NCBI RefSeq assembly: GCF_001027925.1
Contig: NZ_LECT01000048.1
Location: 1-64,000 of the forward strand
Direction: 5' to 3'
Length of the DNA stretch: 64,000 nucleotides
DNA from: Rhodopirellula islandica
GTDB taxonomy: Bacteria > Planctomycetota > Planctomycetia > Pirellulales > Pirellulaceae
Position 1 is the first letter of the stretch. Each line of letters begins with the position of its first letter. A model generated the notes under the pieces. That model did not search any database and was not told where the DNA came from. It worked only from the letters and a program-made list of their open reading frames with translations. A program made the translations under genes and the position numbers. Of the stretch, positions 8,617-15,910 are shown piece after piece.

Positions 8617-9609
8617 TTACTTCGCTGGATAGATGACCTTCCAGTCCTGCTTCATGTCCACCACCGTCCAGCCTTTCTGCTCGGCATCATCGAGGGCTTT
8701 GTCGAGTTGGCCGATGTGCGATTCGCGATCGTATGCCCATTCTCGGTCCGCGTCGGTGTGATGCACGATCAAACCGAAACTCGGTGAACGACCGATCGTT
8801 GTGTACTGAAGCATCGCCCAGTCGCCGTCGGAGTTGCCGGCCGCGAAAATGGGCCGACGGCCGATGTGCGTATGGATGCCAATTGGCTTGCCTTCTTTGT
8901 CGTCGATGAAGTCAATTTCGGGCAAGCGAACGATCACCGGTTTGCCATCGCGAACCTCATATCGCGACTGGATGCTGCTGCCGACAACCTGTTCCGGCGG
9001 GATGCCGTAGGTCGCTTCCGTCCATGGCCGCATGAACTCGATGCCGCCGCCCGAAACGATGAAGGTTTTGAAATCGTTGGCTCGCAAGTACGCGAGCAAT
9101 TCCAACATCGGCTGATAAACCATTTCCTTGTACAGACGCCCGGTCTGGGGATGCTTCGCGGTGGAGATCCACTCGGTGACAATCTGCTCAAACTCGTCCG
9201 CCGTCATGCCCGCGTGCGTGGCGGCAACGATCTCGATCAATGACTTTTTGCCACCAGCCATGACCGCTTTCAGGTCACCTTCCAACACACCCTGAAACGG
9301 TTGTTTGGTATTCCACTCGGGGTGATCCGGTGCCATTGCTTTGACCCGGTCGAGTGCGAACGCAAGTTGGAAGTAGTACGGCTGTTCGCTCCACAGCGTG
9401 CCGTCGTTGTCAAACGTCGCGACCCGTTCATCCGCGGGGACGAAGTCTGGCGAACCTGGTTGGGTGACCTTCTCGACGAAAGCCACAATCGACTGCTTGG
9501 TTGCTGTCTCGTTCCACGAGGGAAGTGGATCGTCCGCCGCCGCGGTCAGCGAACCGGTCAGCATTGCCGCGCCAGACGCGACGAGGAAGGCACAGAAGTT
9601 GAGTCTCAT
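8617..9609 (-). CDS. Exported HAD-family phosphohydrolase
   Basis: The 330-residue product has a signal peptide (MRLNFCAFLVASGAAMLTGS, cleavage near LTAAADD) and the HAD motifs. Motif I is ATFDNDGTLW (nucleophile and acid/base Asp of DxDGT), motif II lies in FIVSGGGIEFM, and motif III/IV in GRRPIFAAGNSDGDWAML. It would dephosphorylate a substrate in the periplasm; the substrate is unknown. It lies 112 bases downstream of a sulfatase on the same strand, with an intrinsic terminator between. A second, clearly homologous copy occurs at 22327-23346, also next to a sulfatase, so the pairing is probably functional. Confidence 0.88.
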   Translation of the reverse strand: MRLNFCAFLVASGAAMLTGSLTAAADDPLPSWNETATKQSIVAFVEKVTQPGSPDFVPADERVATFDNDGTLWSEQPYYFQLAFALDRVKAMAPDHPEWNTKQPFQGVLEGDLKAVMAGGKKSLIEIVAATHAGMTADEFEQIVTEWISTAKHPQTGRLYKEMVYQPMLELLAYLRANDFKTFIVSGGGIEFMRPWTEATYGIPPEQVVGSSIQSRYEVRDGKPVIVRLPEIDFIDDKEGKPIGIHTHIGRRPIFAAGNSDGDWAMLQYTTIGRSPSFGLIVHHTDADREWAYDRESHIGQLDKALDDAEQKGWTVVDMKQDWKVIYPAK

Positions 9610-9672
9610 GATTTCGTTTTCAGTAAGAGAAGAGTCGAGATGAGCGAAACGTTACGAAAGAGGAGTGCGCAT

Positions 9673-9710
9673 GAAAAAAGGCGTGGCGAGAATTCATCCC
9701 CGCCACGCCT
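9673..9710 (-). terminator. Rho-independent terminator downstream of the sulfatase
   Basis: Read on the minus strand, a perfect 10-bp stem (AGGCGTGGCG against CGCCACGCCT) closes a short loop and is followed directly by a run of T. It starts about a dozen bases after the sulfatase stop and precedes the HAD gene, so HAD expression would need read-through or its own promoter. Confidence 0.85.
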
Positions 9711-9721
9711 CGCAAAAGTGA

Positions 9722-11323
9722 TCAGTCTTGCAGCTCTTTCAAATCGATGCCTTTCTTCTTCAGCAGCGATTTGATTTCGTCGACCTTGCGGAACCGCTCG
9801 ATCGTCATGGGGCCGGTGTACGTTTCACTTTGAAGCTTACGCGGTGGATTTTTCTCATAGGTTTGCATCAACTCGCTGGTCGCTTTGTTGAACAGAACCA
9901 TCGTCCAGGTTTTTTCGGTGAAGCTGTTCATGAACAAGTCATAACGCTCCTGGGGGTCTTGCCATAGATCATAGACCGCGGGGACGGTGGCTGCATACTT
10001 CTGCGGTCCACGCCATCCCAATTCGGCCCCGGGGGCGTCGCTGCCGGCCTGGGCACCGTTGTCACCACGTTGGTTGAAGACGGCCTTCCATTTGCCGAAA
10101 CGAATCGCATCGGGTGAGAGGTCCGATTCGGTGAAGTAGTACCACTTGTTGCGAGTCCACTCGTCTGCCTTGCCGGTCAGAAGCGGTGTCATGTCCTGGC
10201 TATCGAAGACGATCGGTTCGCCTTCGCGGTCTTGTTTGGGCAGTTCAATTCCAGCGACCGAAGCGAACGTGGCGAGCATATCGAGGCCACCGACGATTTC
10301 GTGCGAGTCCGTGTCAGGTTTGATCTTGCCAGGCCACCAAGCGATCGCCGGGACACGGTGTCCGCCTTCGCGAGCGGTTCCTTTGCTGCCGCGAAATGGT
10401 GTGTATCCAGCGTCGGGGTGCACGTCTTGCCACGCACCATTGTCGACGGTGTAGAACACCAACGTGTTGTCATCGATGCCGAGTTCACGGATCTTGTCCA
10501 TGATCTTGCCGATGTTGTCGTCCAGCTCAACGACGCAGTCACCGTACTTGCTCTTGGCAGGCGACTTCAGTTCGTAGCCTTCGGCGGGAAGGTTCGGTTG
10601 GTGGTTCTTGGCGAAGTTGATGCTCATCAGGAACGGCTTGTCTTCCTTGGCAAACTTCTCGAGATACTCGATCGATGCCTTCGTGGTCATCACATCGATT
10701 TCGGCAATGTTGTCGTCGGTGACCTTGGCCACTTCGCGAGCTGGTTTGCCGGCTTCGCCGTCGAGGATCCCAGTGGTGATCTTTGCGAACGCTTCGCGAA
10801 GCTCCGGTTCCATCGATGGGTTGAACGATTCCAGCGGGTACGTGTAGGCGTTCAGGTGATACAGGAATGCGTTCCGCATCACGTCAAAACCGTGAGCGGT
10901 TGGCATCGCGTAGTCGTCTTCACCCAAGTGCCACTTGCCGGCGAAGAAGGTGTTGTAGCCGGCCTTCTTCAGGATCGATGCGTAGGTCCATTCCGCGGCC
11001 GGCAAACCACCGCCTTGGCCTTGGAAGGCGACCGTCGTCATGCCGCTGCGGTTCGGGTAGCGACCCGTGATCATCGCGGCTCGGCCAGCCGTGCAACTCG
11101 CTTGGCCGTAGAACGACCAGAACTGCATGCCTTCATCGGCCAACCGGTCCAAGTTGGGCGTTGGCATCCCGCGGCCGGCACCTCCGCCATAGCAACCGAG
11201 GTCGCCGTACCCGGTGTCGTCTGAAATCAGCACGACAATGTTGGGTTGGTCAGCGGCTCGAACCGTTGTCACGGTTGCCACCAATCCGAAAAGAGCGAGT
11301 AGCGCCGCCTGAGTCAACGCCAT
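9722..11323 (-). CDS. Exported arylsulfatase-family enzyme (CTAGR type)
   Basis: The product is a type I sulfatase of 533 residues from ATG 11323; a GTG at 11344 would add seven residues ahead of the signal peptide. The metal-binding motif is NIVVLISDDTGYGDLGCYGG. The active-site motif is SCTAGRAAMITGRYPNRSG, where the Cys of CTAGR would be converted to formylglycine and the Arg stabilises it. A later KWHLG is also typical. A signal peptide (ending TTVRA-AD) points to the periplasm or outside. Substrate: an unknown sulfate ester; marine planctomycetes use many such enzymes on algal polysaccharides. The maturation enzyme is not in the window. The upstream two-component genes may control it. 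Confidence 0.92.
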   Translation of the reverse strand: MALTQAALLALFGLVATVTTVRAADQPNIVVLISDDTGYGDLGCYGGGAGRGMPTPNLDRLADEGMQFWSFYGQASCTAGRAAMITGRYPNRSGMTTVAFQGQGGGLPAAEWTYASILKKAGYNTFFAGKWHLGEDDYAMPTAHGFDVMRNAFLYHLNAYTYPLESFNPSMEPELREAFAKITTGILDGEAGKPAREVAKVTDDNIAEIDVMTTKASIEYLEKFAKEDKPFLMSINFAKNHQPNLPAEGYELKSPAKSKYGDCVVELDDNIGKIMDKIRELGIDDNTLVFYTVDNGAWQDVHPDAGYTPFRGSKGTAREGGHRVPAIAWWPGKIKPDTDSHEIVGGLDMLATFASVAGIELPKQDREGEPIVFDSQDMTPLLTGKADEWTRNKWYYFTESDLSPDAIRFGKWKAVFNQRGDNGAQAGSDAPGAELGWRGPQKYAATVPAVYDLWQDPQERYDLFMNSFTEKTWTMVLFNKATSELMQTYEKNPPRKLQSETYTGPMTIERFRKVDEIKSLLKKKGIDLKELQD

Positions 11324-11426
11324 CGTGTTTTTACCTTTAGACACTCCAGTTCTCCCGAACAGTCAATTAAGAAAAGTTTCGTTCCTTCAGTGAGATCAAC
11401 CGGTTCCGTCCGGCAATGTATGGTGG

Positions 11427-11798
11427 TCACGCACGCTCAATCGCGTTGTGAATGGAATCGAGAAGCACTTCGGCATCGATCGGTTTGCGGAGCACGTCAA
11501 ACGCCCCCGCCTGCATCGCCGCATGTCGCGACAAGTGATCTTCTTGGGAAGTCAGGAAAACCGTTGGAATGAACCGCTCGCCATCGAGCAGCATCTGTTG
11601 CAACTGCAACCCCGTTGTCCCGCCGAGTCGCATGTCCAATAGCAAGCAATCTGGTTTTTCTGAACTCGCCGCGTCCAAGAATTCATCCGCCGACGCAAAC
11701 GTTTCCACGCTGTAACCACTCGTTTGCAACAAACGGCGCAAGGCAGTGCGGATTGACTCATCGTTGTCAATCACGGCAATGGTCGCGCGATGTTGCAT
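11427..11798 (-). CDS. Single-domain response regulator (receiver only)
   Basis: The 123-residue product is a stand-alone CheY-like receiver. It has the acidic pair in VIDNDES, the phospho-acceptor Asp in CLLLDMRLGG, a Thr switch in VFLTSQ and the conserved Lys in VLRKPID. It has no output domain, so it would act through a partner protein. It lies just downstream of a FixJ-type regulator and a sensor kinase on the same strand and upstream of the sulfatase gene. Inference: the kinase phosphorylates one or both receivers; the small one could be a phosphate sink or target a kinase or enzyme. Confidence 0.9.
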   Translation of the reverse strand: MQHRATIAVIDNDESIRTALRRLLQTSGYSVETFASADEFLDAASSEKPDCLLLDMRLGGTTGLQLQQMLLDGERFIPTVFLTSQEDHLSRHAAMQAGAFDVLRKPIDAEVLLDSIHNAIERA

Positions 11799-11942
11799 CG
11801 ATTGGTAAGTCCGCCCCGGATCATTCGGCCGATCACAAGACCGCGTCCGTCAAGGAAGCGTTCCGAACCGGATAGAACTACGACGGTGAATACGGTAGCG
11901 ACACTTACCTGCCGGCAATATCATCCTTTGGGATGATTCGCA

Positions 11943-12569
11943 TCATCCTTTCGATGAGGCCTGCGTTGACTTCTCGACCATCCGAGCCAACTCGGCGATC
12001 GAAGAGGCTGCCATCTTTTCCATGACGTTTCGACGATGGCTTTTGACCGTCGGCTGAGAGATAACGAGGCGGCTGGCGATCTGTTTATTGGGCAATCCTT
12101 CAACGACCAATGTCAAGACTTCGCGTTCACGTGGTGTCAATGATTCCAGGCGTGTTCGGATTCGCCCCAGTTCGCCGTTGCCACGTCGTGCCAAGATGTT
12201 TTGGTCGATCGCCTGTCCCACCGCGTCGAGCAATTTTTGATCGTCGACGGGTTTGGGCAAAAAATCAGTGGCACCCGCCTTCATCGCCCGGACAGACATC
12301 GGAATGTCACCGTGGGCGCTCATGAAAACGATCGGCAGGTCCTCTTGGGTCTCCTTCAAACGTTCTTGCATGTCCAACCCGCTCAGTCCCGGCATGCGGA
12401 CGTCGAGCAACAAGCAACCGGCGACGTCAGCACGCTGGTGATCGAGAAAATCACGAGCCGAGCCGAACAGTTCCACGCGCAGCCCGACTGACTTCAGCAA
12501 ACGTGCCTTGGCAGTTCGGACGGACTCATCGTCGTCAACGATGTAAACGGTGGCGTGGGGGTCGGACAT
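11943..12569 (-). CDS. FixJ/NarL-type response regulator with LuxR DNA-binding domain
   Basis: The 208-residue product has an N-terminal receiver (VDDDES at 11-16, phospho-Asp in LLLDVRMPGLSG, Thr/Ser switch in IVFMSAHGD, Lys in DFLPKPVD). A C-terminal LuxR/GerE helix-turn-helix follows (LTPREREVLTLVVEGLPNKQ, recognition helix in ISQPTVKSHRRNVMEKM). This is the FixJ/StyR layout. The sensor kinase gene ends 114 bases upstream, so kinase and regulator form a pair. Probable target: the adjacent sulfatase and HAD genes, by position only. Confidence 0.93.
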   Translation of the reverse strand: MSDPHATVYIVDDDESVRTAKARLLKSVGLRVELFGSARDFLDHQRADVAGCLLLDVRMPGLSGLDMQERLKETQEDLPIVFMSAHGDIPMSVRAMKAGATDFLPKPVDDQKLLDAVGQAIDQNILARRGNGELGRIRTRLESLTPREREVLTLVVEGLPNKQIASRLVISQPTVKSHRRNVMEKMAASSIAELARMVEKSTQASSKG

Positions 12570-12683
12570 GCCGCCATCTTAATCGTCACGCGTCGGCTCG
12601 CGAACACCCTCGGGATGCGACCGTTTGACGAGTCGCATCGGTTGAAAATCCATTGGCTGCCGATGCGAGTGCACATCGGTGCA

Positions 12684-14618
12684 TCAGTCTGTTGTGTTGC
12701 AAACGCCCGGCAGTTGGACGTGAAAGGTGACCCCCCGCGTCGGGTTCTGCGTGACCCAAATCCGACCCTGATGCGATTCCACGATGGACTGGCTGATCGA
12801 CAACCCCATGCCGATCCCTCCGGTCCGCGTTGTGAAGAATGGATGAAAAACCTGCTGCAACGATTCGTCATCAAGCCCAATCCCTTGGTCGCACACGCGG
12901 AGGGTAACCGATCCGCCCTCGACGCTCGTCCGCACGGTCACCTGCTTGGCGTCCGGTGGCGTTCCCGTCATCGCTTGGGCTGCGTTGATCAATAGATTGA
13001 GGATCAATTGCTGCAGCCCGACCTTGTCTCCTTCGACGCGTGGCAGTCCGTTGTCGAGGTCCTGTTTGATTGTGATGCCGCGGCTGATTGAGTCCGGGGC
13101 GACCAGCTCGAGCACGTCCTGAACGATCTCATTCAGATCGACGAGTTCACGAGTGGGGTGTTCTTTTTTGGCGAGCGAACGGACATGGTTCAGAATGCCG
13201 GCGGCACGATTCCCGTCCCCTGCGATGTCCTTCAGAGCCGCGGCGACTTCGTCGGTATCAGGCGGTGTCTGTTGCAGCAGTCGGATTGCGGCTTGCGCGT
13301 TGCTGACGATCGCGGACAAGGGTTGGTTCACCTCATGAGCGATGGACGTGGACAGTTCGCCGACGGTCGCAACGCGATTCACCCTCGCCAATTCATCTCG
13401 CTGTCGGCGGCTGGTCTCTTGGCTGGCCAACTGCAACTGTTCCGCTTTGCGCCGACGACGGATTTGAATCAACAACACTGCGATCAGTGCTGCCTGCAGC
13501 AAGATCAACGTGATCGCCGCGAGGATCCGTCCGGGGTAACGCTCCCACGCGGTCAACTCACGAAACGCAACGACGCTGCCCTCGGGAACACGCGATTGGT
13601 TCAGCCCCCAGTGTCGCAGTTGACGCCAATCGAGATGGTTCAGAGCGGGCGTCTGCGAAACGTCTGGCACTGCCTCTTGGTTCCCATCCAAAATCTGCAA
13701 CGCTAGCTTCGCAGTGCTGTTCGCCAAACCCTCGAACGTCGCAAAGTGGCCACCAACAATCCCTCGTCCGTGATACGTGTTGTAAATGCCGTACAGAGGC
13801 GAAGGAGAAACCGCCGACAATTGTTCGACAACGTCAGGCGAAAAGAAATGCTCTCCCTCGCCGTCTTGCATGCAAAGCAGAAACAGAACGATGGCATCAC
13901 GAGGCAACACCTGGACACGGCGGATCAACTCGTCCATCGGCAAACCACTCAGATACGTCACCTCGAATCGTTGATCGTATCCCGATTCTCGCAATTGCTC
14001 GGCCGTGGAGACCTGCCAATTCAGGTCCAATTGAGAAGCACCGGTGATGACAAACAATTGCTTTGCCTTTGGCTGCAACCCGATCGCCAGATCCAACGTG
14101 GGCATCAATTCCAAACGGATCGGAATGCCGGGGATCTCATTCAAACGAGGATCGCTCGCAATCCGCTCCTGCCCCACGCACGTGGAAATCAGAGGCACGT
14201 CGGCAAACAACGAATCGCGACTCTCGACCAAAAAGTCCAACGCTTCTGAGCCGCCCGCGACGACGAGATCAACCTTTCGGTCCGCGTACTTCTCCTTGAG
14301 CAGCGAGCGTGTCCGTTCCAGGTTTTCCTTGCCCGGGAAACGTGCGATATCCAGATACTCGTTGTAGACGTCCACGCGATACTGACCGCTGACCTGAAGC
14401 CTGTCTCGCAGCACCCGATCAACGATCTCGTTCGCAGGCAGAACGTCGCCGTAAGAGTAGACGACGATGACGTTCCGCGTCTTCGCATCGTCCGCTTCGC
14501 TCGCGATAGCCGGAACGAATTGGTAGAACGCCAACGCCAACGCGGTCAGCGCTAACGCGTTTCGATCGCGACAACCAATCCGAGTTCTCAATCCAAACAT
14601 GCAATCAAATCGAAACAA
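12684..14618 (-). CDS. Sensor histidine kinase with periplasmic ABC-substrate-binding-like domain
   Basis: The 644-residue product has an N-terminal hydrophobic export segment (20-40). A periplasmic domain of the ABC-type substrate-binding kind follows at about 47-330 (VIVVYSYGDVLPANEIVDRV, LVVAGGSEALDFLV). A transmembrane helix (364-386) leads to the kinase core. The phospho-acceptor is His428 in LSTSIAHEVNQPLSAI, the HisKA/FixL type. The ATPase domain has NLLINAAQAM (N box), RVCDQGIGLDDES (G1) and GIGMGLSISQSIVESHQG (G2). It would sense a small extracytoplasmic ligand and phosphorylate the FixJ-type regulator encoded next. No PAS domain is apparent. Confidence 0.9.
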   Translation of the reverse strand: MFRFDCMFGLRTRIGCRDRNALALTALALAFYQFVPAIASEADDAKTRNVIVVYSYGDVLPANEIVDRVLRDRLQVSGQYRVDVYNEYLDIARFPGKENLERTRSLLKEKYADRKVDLVVAGGSEALDFLVESRDSLFADVPLISTCVGQERIASDPRLNEIPGIPIRLELMPTLDLAIGLQPKAKQLFVITGASQLDLNWQVSTAEQLRESGYDQRFEVTYLSGLPMDELIRRVQVLPRDAIVLFLLCMQDGEGEHFFSPDVVEQLSAVSPSPLYGIYNTYHGRGIVGGHFATFEGLANSTAKLALQILDGNQEAVPDVSQTPALNHLDWRQLRHWGLNQSRVPEGSVVAFRELTAWERYPGRILAAITLILLQAALIAVLLIQIRRRRKAEQLQLASQETSRRQRDELARVNRVATVGELSTSIAHEVNQPLSAIVSNAQAAIRLLQQTPPDTDEVAAALKDIAGDGNRAAGILNHVRSLAKKEHPTRELVDLNEIVQDVLELVAPDSISRGITIKQDLDNGLPRVEGDKVGLQQLILNLLINAAQAMTGTPPDAKQVTVRTSVEGGSVTLRVCDQGIGLDDESLQQVFHPFFTTRTGGIGMGLSISQSIVESHQGRIWVTQNPTRGVTFHVQLPGVCNTTD

Positions 14619-14678
14619 ACGTGTTCAACTCCGTCGTCATCCGAGGCAAAATGCTTCCCAAGAAAACCAGTTGCGAAG

Positions 14679-14745
14679 CAGGTTGGCAGGAATGATCGAG
14701 CACAACCAGGTGAGCCGTTTGGGCGTTGGCCCCGGTTGTATGTGG
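14679..14745. repeat. Dispersed repeat, GCCGTTTGGGCGTT family
   Basis: The segment (GGTTGGCAGGAATGATCGAG and on through GTGAGCCGTTTGGGCGTTGG) recurs in diverged form at about 7855-7911, 46521-46590 and 48835-48895 (inverted), and its core recurs within the palindrome at 56514-56576. Always intergenic. No reading frame is preserved between copies. Confidence 0.7.
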
Positions 14746-14813
14746 GAGAAACAACGCTCGCCACAACCTTTTCCATGCCGAACGACTCCTGCCGACCGGC
14801 TTCAGCTTAGTTC

Positions 14814-14944
14814 CTAGCGGTCTGTCAGGATTTGTTTTTAGGGTAGTGGACGAGGCCACGAGTCCTGAACTGGCGTCAAATCCAAGGACTCGTGGCCTCG
14901 TCCACTACGATCAACCCTCACTTTTGGCTGTGACAGACCTCTAG
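14814..14944. mobile_element. MITE-like palindromic element, copy 1
   Basis: A noncoding unit of about 131 bp. Its ends form an imperfect 14-bp terminal inverted repeat (CTAGCGGTCTGTCA and, on the other strand, CTAGAGGTCTGTCA). Inside is a perfect 23-bp hairpin (arm TAGTGGACGAGGCCACGAGT...) with a 20-base loop. The whole element is repeated, inverted, at 56333-56463. The right end overlaps the stop codon of the following gene (14941-14943). No transposase is encoded, so it would need one in trans. Confidence 0.75.
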
Positions 14945-15390
14945 TCGGCCAACAAGTCAATCGTCGTCCCGTCAGCGGTGGTGGCATCCATTCTGCTGTA
15001 GTCCCAGCTTCCATCGGCTTTGGTTCCGATCACATGAACCGTCGCTGATCCGTTTGGTCCGCTCACCGAATAGTTCAAATTCGCGTCGCCGTCATCATTC
15101 TTGAGTTGGATGTTTCCTTGGACCAGTGCCGAAGGCTCGATCGGTTCTCCGATCACGGACTGCAATTCCACCTTGGATTGGGCTTTGGTGAGAGATTCGG
15201 TGTACGGTTCACTCGATTTGATCATCGCGAAGACACCGAAGACCCCGGTTCCAATCAAGCCGCCGCAAACCAACAAGGCGACCAGGCAACCTCCACCCAA
15301 GCCAAGCAGGATACAGCCTGTGTTGGACCTCTTGGGTTCGGTGTACGCAGGTTGGGGTTGGAAAGGATCGGAGACTGGCGTTTGAGACAT
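14941..15390 (-). CDS. Coa1-family membrane protein (cytochrome oxidase assembly-like)
   Basis: From the ATG at 15390 the 149-residue product begins MSQTPVSDPFQPQPAYTEPK, a proline-rich cytoplasmic tail. A glycine-rich helix follows at about 25-53 (GCILLGLGGGCLVALLVCGG). The outside domain matches the Coa1/Tim21 pattern: LQSVIGEPIEP, then YSVSGPNGSATVHVIG, and WDYSRMDATTADGTTIDLL at the end. In mitochondria Coa1 helps cytochrome oxidase assembly; bacterial members are mostly uncharacterised. No oxidase genes are nearby. The stop codon is formed by the terminal repeat of the MITE-like element, so that insertion may have reset the C-terminus. Confidence 0.7.
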   Translation of the reverse strand: MSQTPVSDPFQPQPAYTEPKRSNTGCILLGLGGGCLVALLVCGGLIGTGVFGVFAMIKSSEPYTESLTKAQSKVELQSVIGEPIEPSALVQGNIQLKNDDGDANLNYSVSGPNGSATVHVIGTKADGSWDYSRMDATTADGTTIDLLAD

Positions 15391-15546
15391 CGGTCGACTG
15401 CAAAGAGGACGAGGATACGGGCTGGCAGAATGATAGGTTGATCCATTGTCCCATCGGGGCGCGCAAAAGCAAAAGGAACGACGACCTTCCCTCCACCAAC
15501 CCGAACCAGTCCCGAAGGGGAGACGCAACCACCCGGCCGGACATTA

Positions 15547-15602
15547 AAAAGGGGACGGGGGTCAATTAACTTGATGCGTCGCTTTTGCCCCCGTCCCCTT
15601 TT
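15547..15602. repeat. AAAAGGGGACGGGGG hairpin repeat
   Basis: A perfect 15-bp inverted repeat (15547-15561 and 15588-15602) around a 26-base loop. The arm AAAAGGGGACGGGGGTC recurs as the start of the long repeats near 40721, 41213 and 41596, without the second arm. Here it interrupts a reading frame. Confidence 0.75.
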
Positions 15603-15815
15603 CATGGTCGCTTGAAGTTGTTCGGCAAGGTTTGTTTTGATCGAACTCTCAACCGATCGATGCGACATCCATCCTACGATCGCAATCACAATGGCGGTCA
15701 GCACTGGCCCAAGCCACATCCGCTTCGGCGTGAGCAGATTGGTGGTCAGCGCCGCCCCGGTCAGCGATCGCAACCTCGAAATACGGGACTGGTTTGCAGA
15801 GGAATCTTGGCTCAT
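15603..15815 (-). pseudogene. N-terminal remnant of a membrane protein
   Basis: From the ATG at 15815 the frame reads MSQDSSANQSRISRLRSLTG, then a convincing transmembrane helix (WLGPVLTAIVIAIVGWMSH) and an amphipathic stretch (SIKTNLAEQLQATMKR). It then passes into the hairpin repeat at 15547-15602 and becomes nonsense. The layout (short tail, one helix, then the start of a periplasmic sensor-like helix) suggests a truncated sensor or cyclase, but I do not recognise the family. The rest of 15391-15546 holds no gene and includes repeat-like sequence (CCCGAAGGGGAGACGC) seen elsewhere in the window near 37755. Confidence 0.5.
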
Positions 15816-15910
15816 AAGGGAATCACGGTTGTCAAAACAAAAAGGAATAAATCAGAACCAGTGTTAGCAGGATCGGATAGACAAACCGCGATCGCGGTCG
15901 ATCCGTTCGG

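Noticed and set aside
15603-15815. Assignment of the remnant to an adenylate cyclase or kinase
   Set aside because: Only the N-terminal helix and a short coil are left; there is no catalytic segment to support a family.
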